DNA from: a virus | Virus record (IMG/VR): IMGVR_UViG_3300037452_000283 | Coordinates: 1-30,196 of that record | Direction: 5' to 3' (one strand) | Length of the DNA: 30,196 bases | In this document: in pieces, positions 6,613 through 12,733 of the stretch | Position numbering within the stretch: position 1 is the stretch's first letter | How the letters are laid out: each line of letters opens with the position of its first letter | The notes under the pieces: generated by a model | The model's input: the letters and a program-made list of their open reading frames with translations, nothing else | Databases searched by the model: none | Told to the model about the DNA's origin: nothing | Made by a program: the position numbers and the translations under genes

Positions 6613-6780
6613 ACGCACCGCTCGCAACGTTCGCGCTCCTTATCGTCATTCTCGTGCTCCTCATCTTGCCGAGCCCCACGTGGCGTATGATCTTGCTCGT
6701 TGCTGGCCCTCGTGTTCGTCATCTTGGCGCTGATCGGCTATGGGTCGGTGTACTTTCACTCGCCGGTCCACGTGCGGTGA
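6609..6780 (+). CDS. Small two-helix membrane protein, apparent +1 frameshift
   Basis: The frame from ATG 6609 encodes a first hydrophobic helix (MNAPLATFALLIVILVLLIL). Near 6695-6700 the coding sense moves to the +1 frame, which encodes a second perfect hydrophobic helix (LLALVFVILALIGYG then SVYFHSPVHVR) and stops at 6778-6780, overlapping a GTG start at 6777. The original frame stays open to 6998 but reads as Arg/Gly-rich non-membrane sequence through 6700-6776. Either a single-base error or deletion, a programmed frameshift, or a separate start at TTG 6700 would explain it. The product would be a helical-hairpin membrane protein of about 56 residues. Confidence 0.5.
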
Positions 6781-6998
6781 ACGGTAAGCGCTGTGTGTTT
6801 CTGGTGGCGCTGGACGAACTGAGGCCGGGCTCTACCCACTTCGAGGGCGATGTCCTGCGATGCCTCTCGACCGAGACCCGCCCCGTCAGCGTGGGCGACT
6901 CCACGATGCAGTTGTGCCAGGCCCATGAACGAGAAGCACTCGGCGAGACGGACATCGCCGGTTACGAAGGCGACACATCGAAGTACGGCCCGCCGTGA
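6777..6998 (+). CDS. Hypothetical protein, GTG start
   Basis: A 73-residue protein starting at a GTG that overlaps the stop of the shifted membrane frame (GTGA). It carries three Cys (KRCVFLVALDE, VLRCLSTET, MQLCQAHERE) and an acidic C-terminus. It can also be read as the C-terminal part of a 129-residue frame starting at 6609; the GTGA overlap and the membrane helix in the other frame make a separate gene more likely. Function unknown. Confidence 0.55.
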   Translation: MNGKRCVFLVALDELRPGSTHFEGDVLRCLSTETRPVSVGDSTMQLCQAHEREALGETDIAGYEGDTSKYGPP

Positions 6999-7183
6999 GA
7001 CAATCCCCCGAACAGCGCCGCGCCCAGATGCACGAGACCCGCCGGAGCATCCGACGCTGTGAACGGAAATGCGGCGGCTGCGGTCACGTGCAGAGCAACG
7101 AGAAGCTGACCGAGATCGAAGGGCTCCCTGATGATGGACTCTGGCACTGTGAGAACTGCGGGCGCGAGCACTGCATTGTGTGA
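6995..7183 (+). CDS. Small zinc-ribbon protein
   Basis: A 62-residue protein with two CxxC pairs (CGGC near residue 26, CENC near residue 52) and an Arg-rich N-terminus (RRAQMHETRRSIRRCERK). This is a clean zinc ribbon, likely nucleic-acid binding. GTG start in a GTGA overlap; it ends in another GTGA overlap. Confidence 0.7.
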   Translation: MRQSPEQRRAQMHETRRSIRRCERKCGGCGHVQSNEKLTEIEGLPDDGLWHCENCGREHCIV

Positions 7184-7452
7184 CCGCGCGCGCGGGTAAG
7201 GCACGATACACGCCGAAGCGGATCACGCGAGTCCGCGCGCTGTGGTGGGAAGGGAAGCGGCCGCAAGTCGGTGAGTTTTTCGCGGCACGTCGGCCGAAGG
7301 TTGCCTACGAGATTATCGAGATCCGCCCGTCGCGCACGGCGATGTTCGCGCTCGTGTGTTTGAGATGGAACCCGCGCGATGTGCCGAAGGCCGCCATCGT
7401 GCATCCGTGGGTCTGGTCGCCGCGACGCGGGATCGAACGCACTGGCCGTTGA
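7180..7452 (+). CDS. Hypothetical basic protein
   Basis: A 90-residue basic protein (pattern KARYTPKRITRVRALWWEGK, VAYEIIEIRPSRTAMFAL) starting at GTG 7180 in an overlap. Its TGA stop falls inside reverse repeat copy 5. It closes the accessory block that copies 4 and 5 bracket. Possible nucleic-acid binding by charge; family unknown. Confidence 0.6.
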   Translation: MTARAGKARYTPKRITRVRALWWEGKRPQVGEFFAARRPKVAYEIIEIRPSRTAMFALVCLRWNPRDVPKAAIVHPWVWSPRRGIERTGR

Positions 7453-7470
7453 CCGTTCTCGGTCCACCCC
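7448..7470 (-). repeat. Dispersed palindromic element, copy 5 (reverse)
   Basis: Reverse copy with minus-strand core GACCGAGAACGGTC, the perfect GACCG/CGGTC palindrome. It supplies the stop codon of the gene at 7180. It is the only reverse copy not close upstream of a gene start (253 nt to 7723). Confidence 0.9.
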
Positions 7471-7722
7471 AAAATCTGTGCCGTAAACTCAACCGCCCAT
7501 CAGACGGAGTCGGCGATCCGTTGATGAGCGGGAGTTTGGAGCAGCACGCAAGAAGACCAGATGGCGACAGGGATGGTAGGCAATCCCAGCTCTAGAGTCA
7601 ACCCATCATTGTTCAGAAGTTAGACGTTTCGAGCGTGGCGTCCCTTCGGTTGCGGAACGGGTGTGAAGGGGTATCTTGACCGCCCCTAACCTGTCACACT
7701 CCTCTTTCGCTCAGAAGGTCCG
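7471..7722. other. Intergenic region before the serine recombinase
   Basis: About 250 non-coding bases. I see no tRNA and no clear terminator. AGGGG and CCCCT flank TATCTTGACCGC close to the recombinase start (about 7667-7688), and a pyrimidine-rich run precedes AGAAGG, a plausible ribosome site for ATG 7723. A promoter for the replication block is expected here but no convincing -35/-10 pair is visible. Recombination sites for the adjacent recombinase could also lie here. Confidence 0.4.
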
Positions 7723-8367
7723 ATGCTCGTGGGTTACGCGCGCATCTCGACCGCCGATCAGCATCACGCCCTCCAATACGATGCGCTCGAGGCGGCCGGA
7801 TGCGAGAAGGTCTTCACCGATACGATCTCGGGCGTCAAAGCTCAACGCCCCGGCCTCGATGAAGCGCTCAAGTTCGTCCGTTCGGGCGATGTCTTGACAG
7901 TCTGGCGGCTCGACCGCTTGGGCCGCTCCCTCCACCACCTGTTGGATCTCACCAAGGGCTTGGCCGACCGCGGCGTCGAGCTCAGGTCCCTGACCGAGTC
8001 GATCGACACACGGAGCGCCACCGGCCGGCTCGTCTTTCACCTGTTCGCGATCCTGGCCGAGTTCGAGCGGGACCTAACCCGCGAGCGCATCGCGCTGGGC
8101 CGAGCCTCAGCCCGCGCCAGGGGCCAGTTGGGCGGCCGGCCGTGCGTCCTCACTGCGGATCAGGCGAGCGCCGTAGCGGCCCTCGTAGGGGCGGGAAACA
8201 TGTCGATCTCGGCCATCGCACGAACGTTCAAGTGCTCCCGTATGACCGTCCACCGGGCGCATGAGCGCGCCACCCGTTCACACTCTATCCCAGATGGCAA
8301 TGGCAAAGCATCAACACCAGAACCAAGACACGACCCGGCTCCTCGACTGGACAAAACTGGATCCTGA
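7723..8367 (+). CDS. Serine recombinase (resolvase/invertase family)
   Basis: A 214-residue small serine recombinase. The N-terminal catalytic domain has YARIST with the nucleophile Ser9, the WRLDRLGRS active-site arginine motif at 61-69, and the long E-helix ending EFERDLTRERIALGR (about 113-127). GGRP at 137-140 leads to a C-terminal helix-turn-helix (about 156-182, SISAIARTFKCSRMTVHRAH). Family members cut and religate DNA at two short sites to resolve dimers, invert or insert segments. The last 25 residues overlap the next gene and look like read-through. Beside a likely origin, dimer resolution of a circular replicon is the simplest role; acting on the 23-bp dispersed elements is a speculative alternative. 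Confidence 0.93.
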   Translation: MLVGYARISTADQHHALQYDALEAAGCEKVFTDTISGVKAQRPGLDEALKFVRSGDVLTVWRLDRLGRSLHHLLDLTKGLADRGVELRSLTESIDTRSATGRLVFHLFAILAEFERDLTRERIALGRASARARGQLGGRPCVLTADQASAVAALVGAGNMSISAIARTFKCSRMTVHRAHERATRSHSIPDGNGKASTPEPRHDPAPRLDKTGS

Positions 8368-8659
8368 CGAGCTGCACGCGCTGGGCTCGCTCGCCCGAAC
8401 GGTGGGGTTTGAAGACACCACCCGGCCGCACGTCCTGATCGACCGCGACCTCTCGGACCCGCTCATGAAGGCCGCGGCCGAGTGGCTGCTCTTGCATCGC
8501 CGGTTCCCCAAAGAGTGGGAGCCCTTCTACGCGCTCACCTGCCGCGCGCTCACATGGACCGACAACGAGACGCCCGAGGACGATGAAAAAGCCCTCATGC
8601 GGATCGCCGTCAAACGCAAGGCCGCGCTGCCGCTGGTGCCCCCACCCGTGGAGGGGTAG
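8294..8659 (+). CDS. Hypothetical protein upstream of the P-loop replication protein
   Basis: A 121-residue acidic, helical protein (LDWTKLDPDELHALGSLART, MKAAAEWLLLHRRFPKEWEP). It overlaps the recombinase by 74 bases if started at ATG 8294; ATG 8300 is an alternative. It ends 3 bases before the GTG of the DUF3987-type gene and its 3' end holds that gene's ribosome site, so the two are probably coupled and may act together in replication. No family recognised. Confidence 0.65.
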   Translation: MAMAKHQHQNQDTTRLLDWTKLDPDELHALGSLARTVGFEDTTRPHVLIDRDLSDPLMKAAAEWLLLHRRFPKEWEPFYALTCRALTWTDNETPEDDEKALMRIAVKRKAALPLVPPPVEG

Positions 8660-8662
8660 GCC

Positions 8663-9967
8663 GTGGCGCAGGGCAACGGCAAGCGACCGGACATTTACGA
8701 GGCCAACCGGCGATACCGTGAAGAACAAGAGGCCGAGACCCAGGAAGACCCACTCCCGGGATGGCCCGAGCCATTGGGAGAGGCGGCGTTCCGCGGGCTG
8801 GCCGGCACTGTGGTCGAGTCGATCGCACCGTACTCAGAGGCCGACCCGGCCGCGATCCTACTGCACTTCCTGGTGGTCGCTGGCGCGATGGTGGGCCGAC
8901 GGCGCTACATGCCGATCGAAGGGAGTAGGCATTGCGGGAACCTCTTTCTTCTGATCGTCGGCGACACGTCGAGCGGGCGGAAGGGCACAGCGTACAGCCA
9001 GGTCCGGCGCATCATGGCCGAGGCGTTCCCCGAGTTCATGCGGAAGAACGTCGCGATGGGGTTGGCCTCGGGCGAGGGGCTCATCAACGCGGTGCGGGAC
9101 GCCACACAGGAAGACCCGGGAGTCGTCGATAAGCGGCTCCTCTGCGTCGAGACCGAATTCGCGAGCGTGCTCCGGGCGCTCGACCGGGACGGCAACACTC
9201 TCTCAGCCCGGCTCCGTCAGGCGTTCGACTCCGGCGACTTCCGGACGATGACCAAGGCCACGCCGCTGATCGCGACCGATGCGCACGTCGCTTTGATTGG
9301 GCACATCACCCCCACGGAGCTCCGGGTCCGGCTTCAGAAGACGGAGATCTCGAACGGGTTACTCAACCGCTTCTGCCTGGCCTGTAGCCGGAGATCGAAA
9401 CGCCGACCGCACGGCGGGGTGGTTCCCGATCGCGAGGTGTACGACCTCGGCCAGGTCGTTCGCGAGATGCTCAACGCGAGTATGATGGGGCAAGTCGAGA
9501 TGGCGCGCGATGCCGACGCGAACGCGCTCTGGGAGACGATGTACGACGAGCTGACGGATGGGTACGCCGGCGAGCTCGGGGAGGTGTTGAGCCGTGCGAC
9601 CGCCCAGGTCGTTCGCCTGTCGATCATCTATGCGACGTTGGATCGGGAGACCTCGATTCGCGTCCCCCACCTCGAGGCGGCACTGGCCGTCTGGCGCTAC
9701 GTCGTTCAGTCCGTGGAGTACCTCTTTACTACTCTCAACCAAGTAGACAGAAGGGCGGACGAATTACTGGAAACGATACGGTCTGCAGGAAAGGTGGGGA
9801 TCACACGGAGTGGGTTGGGGGCCGCGTTGAACCGACGGGTGTCGTCAGCCGAAATGGAGCAGGCGTTGCGCAGTTTGGAGTCGCGCGCGCTCGCGAGCCG
9901 AATTTTTGCGAAAACAAAAGGCCGACCCGTCGAAACGTGGATCGCACGAGAACTGTCCGAAAAATGA
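8663..9967 (+). CDS. DUF3987-type P-loop protein, putative replicative helicase
   Basis: A 434-residue protein. Residues 100-109 (GDTSSGRKGT) form the variant Walker A loop typical of DUF3987/YfjI-like plasmid and phage proteins, and RLLCVETEFA at 158-167 fits Walker B. The C-terminal 65 residues (SAGKVGITRSGLGAALNRR) resemble a winged helix. The family is associated with mobile-element replication, often fused to or near primase domains; no primase domain is visible here. GTG 8663 is preceded by GGAGGGG at 8650-8656. It lies directly upstream of the iteron-rich region and is the only P-loop NTPase I find in the genome, so it may also serve other ATP-dependent steps. Confidence 0.8.
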   Translation: MAQGNGKRPDIYEANRRYREEQEAETQEDPLPGWPEPLGEAAFRGLAGTVVESIAPYSEADPAAILLHFLVVAGAMVGRRRYMPIEGSRHCGNLFLLIVGDTSSGRKGTAYSQVRRIMAEAFPEFMRKNVAMGLASGEGLINAVRDATQEDPGVVDKRLLCVETEFASVLRALDRDGNTLSARLRQAFDSGDFRTMTKATPLIATDAHVALIGHITPTELRVRLQKTEISNGLLNRFCLACSRRSKRRPHGGVVPDREVYDLGQVVREMLNASMMGQVEMARDADANALWETMYDELTDGYAGELGEVLSRATAQVVRLSIIYATLDRETSIRVPHLEAALAVWRYVVQSVEYLFTTLNQVDRRADELLETIRSAGKVGITRSGLGAALNRRVSSAEMEQALRSLESRALASRIFAKTKGRPVETWIARELSEK

Positions 9968-9980
9968 GAATGAAAGTGTA

Positions 9981-10212
9981 CGCGAAAAGCGCGAAAAGCG
10001 CGAAAAGGTCTTAAGTGCTTACGTATCAACGACATCTTTTCGCGCAAATAAACACGCGAATAGTGCGCAATAAGCCATATACCCCCCCCCCCATCCCCCC
10101 CTTTTCGCGCACATCTCATCTGTAGTTTTGCGCGAAAAGATCTCTTAGGGCCGCAACGAGTTAGACCCTTTTCGCGCTTTTCGCGCTTTTCGCGCAGGTA
10201 TACCTTTTCGCG
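9981..10212. other. Candidate replication origin with ten CGCGAAAAG iterons
   Basis: The 338-bp gap between 9967 and 10306 holds ten exact copies of the 9-mer CGCGAAAAG or its complement. Three are tandem at 9981-10007, one is at 10131-10139, and reverse copies are at 10036, 10101, a tandem triplet at 10168-10194, and 10204-10212. The two triplets with their flanks GTCTTAA and TTAGACC form near-perfect inverted arms of about 33 bp. Between them lie an AT-richer stretch (10010-10080) and a C11-AT-C7 tract (10082-10101). Iterons beside a replication gene are the usual architecture of plasmid and phage origins. Confidence 0.75.
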
Positions 10213-10229
10213 CACGCGTTTAGACTCGA

Positions 10230-10254
10230 TACTGTCGCCTTATTGGCGACAGTA
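10230..10254. promoter_or_regulatory. Perfect 10-bp hairpin upstream of the HTH gene
   Basis: TACTGTCGCC (10230-10239) and GGCGACAGTA (10245-10254) form a perfect stem with a 5-nt TTATT loop. No T-tract follows, so a Rho-independent terminator is unlikely. It fits an operator, or part of the origin. Confidence 0.55.
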
Positions 10255-10279
10255 ATTCTGACCGGGTGGTTGCCAAACC

Positions 10280-10296
10280 GTCTATACTGTGTAGAC
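10280..10296. promoter_or_regulatory. Operator-like inverted repeat over a -10-like box
   Basis: GTCTA (10280-10284) and TAGAC (10292-10296) flank TACTGTG. The overlapping TATACT at 10283-10288 resembles a -10 box, though no good -35 is seen. It lies 9 bases before the ATG of the HTH gene and next to its AGGAG ribosome site, a natural place for autorepression. Confidence 0.45.
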
Positions 10297-10305
10297 TAGG
10301 AGCCC

Positions 10306-10554
10306 ATGACGGGAAACGAACGGCGGTTGATGTTCAAGGCGAGCTGCGAGGCAAAGCGAGAAAGTCAGGCCGCCGTATGCCGGAGATGGGACTACACGGT
10401 GACGCACATCACCGATGTCTTGAAAGGCACACGAGCCGGGAGCGCGGGGCTCAAGGATCGGATCGCCCAGTACGTGGGGGTGCCGTTCGATGAGTTCTGG
10501 GGGAGTGACCAGTCGAACGGTGGATCGTCTGTAGAGGAGAAGACGGCAAACTGA
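10306..10554 (+). CDS. Small HTH protein, putative Cro/repressor-like regulator
   Basis: An 82-residue protein with an XRE-like helix-turn-helix in residues about 17-55 (RESQAAVCRRWDYTVTHITD then VLKGTRAGSAGLKDRIAQY) and a polar tail. AGGAG at 10298-10302 supports ATG 10306. It sits immediately downstream of the candidate origin and two inverted repeats. It may repress its own promoter, control copy number, or recognise origin sites. The domain call rests on sequence pattern only. Confidence 0.7.
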   Translation: MTGNERRLMFKASCEAKRESQAAVCRRWDYTVTHITDVLKGTRAGSAGLKDRIAQYVGVPFDEFWGSDQSNGGSSVEEKTAN

Positions 10555-10683
10555 GATCTCGGCGCGCGGACCGCAGGCCTAACGTCTCTTGCTGCGGATA
10601 CTGAGGCGGACAACGCGATTCTCATGGCGTAGGGGGCCGAGAAACCCCGAGCCACCCCACTACCAGATGCGAGGATGACGGCA
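10555..10683. other. Intergenic region, nothing clear
   Basis: A 129-base gap between the HTH gene and the next small gene. It has a G-rich/C-rich stretch (about 10630-10667) with short complementary runs but no convincing terminator or promoter. Confidence 0.4.
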
Positions 10684-10941
10684 ATGCAGAACATACAGGC
10701 GGTTCCCCAGTCCTACCCCCACTCAGCCGAGCGCTACGCAGCGGACATCGCGCGGGCTGAGTCCTACCTCTCGCGCAATGGCGAAGCGGTTCGACTCTCA
10801 CCCGAACGTATCGAGATGATCCGAGCACACCTGCGTGGCGATGAGCAGTACGCGGCGGGGACGATCTACGCCGGCGGTGGCGTCATGACTGGCACCGGGC
10901 CGTACGCCGGCGGCGGGGCGCCATCAGGGGCGGGGACCTGA
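10684..10941 (+). CDS. Hypothetical protein with Gly-rich tail
   Basis: An 85-residue protein: a helical N-terminal part (SAERYAADIARAESYLSRNG) and a Gly/Ala/Tyr-rich tail with two YAGGG units. ATG 10684 has GAGG 9 nt upstream; ATG 10675 is also in frame but overlaps that site. Function unknown. Confidence 0.6.
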   Translation: MQNIQAVPQSYPHSAERYAADIARAESYLSRNGEAVRLSPERIEMIRAHLRGDEQYAAGTIYAGGGVMTGTGPYAGGGAPSGAGT

Positions 10942-10946
10942 CGACC

Positions 10947-11162
10947 ATGCCACGCGAGCTCGTACAGACCGTCATCCGCTATCAGGATAGCGCGGCGGTC
11001 GATGTCTTCCGGAACGAGGCAGGAACGTTCGACATCGTCGTGTGCCACTCCCGTGCGCACATCGCGCGCGTATTCTCATGGCGCGCGCTCGACCGGTACC
11101 TCACGCATGGGATGCGGCATAAGTGCGGACGAGACTGCGTGCGGGCCGAGGCGGGGTCCTGA
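10947..11162 (+). CDS. Hypothetical small protein
   Basis: A 71-residue protein with a beta-rich start (ELVQTVIRYQDSAAVDVFRN, FDIVVCHSR) and HKCGRDC near the end, which could bind a metal with the upstream Cys/His. Its stop overlaps the next ATG by one base (TGATG). Family unknown. Confidence 0.6.
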   Translation: MPRELVQTVIRYQDSAAVDVFRNEAGTFDIVVCHSRAHIARVFSWRALDRYLTHGMRHKCGRDCVRAEAGS

Positions 11163-11386
11163 TGTGTCAGCTCCCGGACCGCGCATTCGCGTACGCCGTC
11201 CTCGTGGACCACGCCGACAGTAACGAGCCGATGCGCGACATGATGGCCCGCGATCTGGATGAAGCTATTGCGCGCGCTCGGACGTGGGCCCGGTCGTGGG
11301 GGCGGGCGGCGTACGTCTACAAGCTACAGGTCATCGCCGAGCCGTCGTATCACCTGACGGATCTGAGAGAGAAGGGCAATGGCTGA
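11162..11386 (+). CDS. Hypothetical small protein
   Basis: A 74-residue protein; start fixed by the TGATG junction. Helical middle rich in Ala and Arg (RDLDEAIARARTWARSWGRA). The pattern of a strand, an acidic DLDEAI helix and an aromatic strand (AYVYKLQVIAE) is common in small phage proteins, but no family was identified. Confidence 0.6.
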   Translation: MCQLPDRAFAYAVLVDHADSNEPMRDMMARDLDEAIARARTWARSWGRAAYVYKLQVIAEPSYHLTDLREKGNG

Positions 11387-11543
11387 CAACACATCAGGGG
11401 TGGACCAAGAAGGGTCAACGACGAAGGCCCCGCGGCTGAGCATGGAGGGCTCGGCGACGTATCAGGTCATCGCCCGCACGGTCAACGATCTCCGCCGCGT
11501 GCTTAGCGACCACACTGTGGTGGCAGCGATGGGTGTCACATGA
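11379..11543 (+). CDS. Hypothetical 54-residue protein with repeat-encoded N-terminus
   Basis: A short gene overlapping both neighbours (start 8 bases before the upstream stop, end ATGA with 11540). Residues 5-15 (TSGVDQEGSTT) come from repeat copy 6; the remainder is a small helical unit (YQVIARTVNDLRRVLSDHTV). It follows the genome's N-terminal tag pattern, which supports it as real coding sequence. Function unknown. Confidence 0.6.
   Translation: MADNTSGVDQEGSTTKAPRLSMEGSATYQVIARTVNDLRRVLSDHTVVAAMGVT
11397..11419 (+). repeat. Dispersed palindromic element, copy 6 (forward)
   Basis: Forward copy with core GACCAAGAAGGGTC, starting 18 nt after the A of the start codon at 11379, with the same ACATCA upstream flank as copies 2 and 4. 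Confidence 0.9.
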
Positions 11544-11728
11544 AGCTCCACTCGTTCGACTGGTGGAAACGACGCGGGAGATGCGTGAGACGACCACTCT
11601 GGCTCGCCGCACTCCTCACCGCGTGCGCGTCCCATCCGACCGAGCCGGCCAGGCCGTGCCCGCTGGGGTTCGTCCCGCCGAGTGGGTGGCAGCTCGTCTG
11701 TCAGCCCGATACCGGAGCCAAGCCATGA
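11540..11728 (+). CDS. Predicted small lipoprotein
   Basis: A 62-residue protein with a basic N-terminus (WWKRRGRCVRR), a short hydrophobic core and a lipobox LLTAC at about residues 25-29, predicting lipid attachment at Cys29 by signal peptidase II. The mature part is about 34 residues, Pro-rich, with two Cys. It could be an outer-membrane spanin-like lipoprotein or a superinfection-exclusion lipoprotein; it lies far from the lysis genes, so neither is secure. ATGA overlaps at both ends. Confidence 0.6.
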   Translation: MKLHSFDWWKRRGRCVRRPLWLAALLTACASHPTEPARPCPLGFVPPSGWQLVCQPDTGAKP

Positions 11729-11940
11729 GACATCGGCCCTTCGACTTCGGCTTGCTCGGCGTGTTCCTGTTGGTCTCGTTCATCTCCGGCATCTTCGGCT
11801 ACGTGCTGGGCTGGGATCATCAATGCACGAAAGATCTCTCAGGGATAGACCGAGAACGGTCAACGGCCAGTGCGAACTGCGTCCGTGAGGAGCAGTGGAG
11901 AGACGCGTTGACGGTGGCGTGCGGGAGAGCGACGCGGTGA
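11725..11940 (+). CDS. Small single-pass membrane protein
   Basis: A 71-residue protein with one transmembrane segment at about residues 8-28 (FGLLGVFLLVSFISGIFGYV). Downstream, repeat copy 7 encodes SGIDRERSTA, followed by a short polar tail. The start is an ATGA overlap with the lipoprotein gene, so the two may act as an envelope pair. Function unknown. Confidence 0.6.
   Translation: MRHRPFDFGLLGVFLLVSFISGIFGYVLGWDHQCTKDLSGIDRERSTASANCVREEQWRDALTVACGRATR
11842..11864 (+). repeat. Dispersed palindromic element, copy 7 (forward, diverged)
   Basis: Forward copy with a perfect core GACCGAGAACGGTC but two changes in the GGGGTG arm. It is the only forward copy not just inside a gene start: it lies 117 nt into the gene at 11725 and 72 nt before 11937. 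It is still translated in the common GIDRERST frame. Confidence 0.85.
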
Positions 11941-12380
11941 GATCACACGCGCTTGTCCAGTACGACGACAACGGGCTCCCGCTCCCATCCGGCGTCGTCT
12001 GGGACCCCGTCACGCGGACCAACCGCCCATCACACGAGGGAGAGCTACGACCGATGCGCAACCTGCAAGGCAAGGGCTTTATCGTCGTCTCGACGGACGG
12101 CTCGCTCATCTCCGACGAGCTGGAGACCTACGACGACGCGCTCGACAAGGCGGCCGAGTTCTTGGATGCACCAAAGCCCGGCGTGTGCATCTACGAGGCG
12201 TTGGGCCTGATCCGGCCGCGGCGCGATGTGGTGGCCCGGATGACGAAGCGGGGCGGGGAATTGGAGTCCCAACGGAGCACCAAGTCGTTGCCCATCCCGA
12301 GAGACTACGAAGGGGAAGCGAAAGACGAGGTCGATCAGATCGCGCCGAGCGATGAGCCGCCAAGGGACGCCCCGAAGTGA
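11937..12380 (+). CDS. Hypothetical protein
   Basis: A 147-residue protein starting at GTG 11937 in a GTGA overlap. N-terminal beta-rich section (LVQYDDNGLPLPSGVVWDPV), then a strand-helix unit (GFIVVSTDGSLISDELETYD) and an acidic, Pro-rich tail. The middle part with FIVVSTDG and DDALDKAAEFL resembles small DUF-type folds, but I cannot name one. Confidence 0.65.
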   Translation: MRSHALVQYDDNGLPLPSGVVWDPVTRTNRPSHEGELRPMRNLQGKGFIVVSTDGSLISDELETYDDALDKAAEFLDAPKPGVCIYEALGLIRPRRDVVARMTKRGGELESQRSTKSLPIPRDYEGEAKDEVDQIAPSDEPPRDAPK

Positions 12381-12733
12381 AGGCCCCCCAGTTGGATCTC
12401 TACGAGGTGACCGTCATCGACGGCTATGGCAGCGGGACGATCGTCGTGCGCAAAGAAGCGCTCGCCGAGTCCGGCGTCCAAATGCTGCGCGCGTTCCTCG
12501 CCGACTGGGATGGGAAGTACAACGCGATGAGCGAAGGGCTCACGGTGAATGTCATTAAATCCCACATGCGTTCAGGGATCTACGCGAACGCGACCGGGCG
12601 GGCGTTCCTGCGCTTTGAACACCAGCGACAGAAATACGAGTTGACGCTCCCGGGCGGCGACATCCTCTGGTACGAGCACACCGCGCAGCTCTGGCAGTAT
12701 CTCCAGAAGCACAATTACCAGCCGCTCGACTGA
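12377..12733 (+). CDS. Hypothetical protein
   Basis: A 118-residue mixed alpha/beta protein (LDLYEVTVIDGYGSGTIVVR, ILWYEHTAQLWQYLQKHN). GTG start in a GTGA overlap. A strong intrinsic terminator follows 31 bases after its stop, so it probably ends a transcription unit for part of the transcripts. Function unknown. Confidence 0.65.
   Translation: MKAPQLDLYEVTVIDGYGSGTIVVRKEALAESGVQMLRAFLADWDGKYNAMSEGLTVNVIKSHMRSGIYANATGRAFLRFEHQRQKYELTLPGGDILWYEHTAQLWQYLQKHNYQPLD

Noticed and set aside
7471-7722. tRNA or small RNA gene before the recombinase
   Set aside because: No cloverleaf, no T-arm GTTCGANTC motif and no terminator could be found.
9981-10212. CRISPR array
   Set aside because: The repeats are 9 bp, in both orientations, partly abutting, with no uniform spacers and no cas genes.
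9706-10215. Long minus-strand open frame encoding repeated REKREK sequence
   Set aside because: It is produced by the CGCGAAAAG iterons and the antisense of the P-loop gene; codon use and repeat content mark it as non-coding.
11540-11940. Lipoprotein plus membrane protein as an Rz/Rz1 spanin pair
   Set aside because: The membrane partner lacks the long coiled coil of an i-spanin and the pair lies far from the lysis genes.
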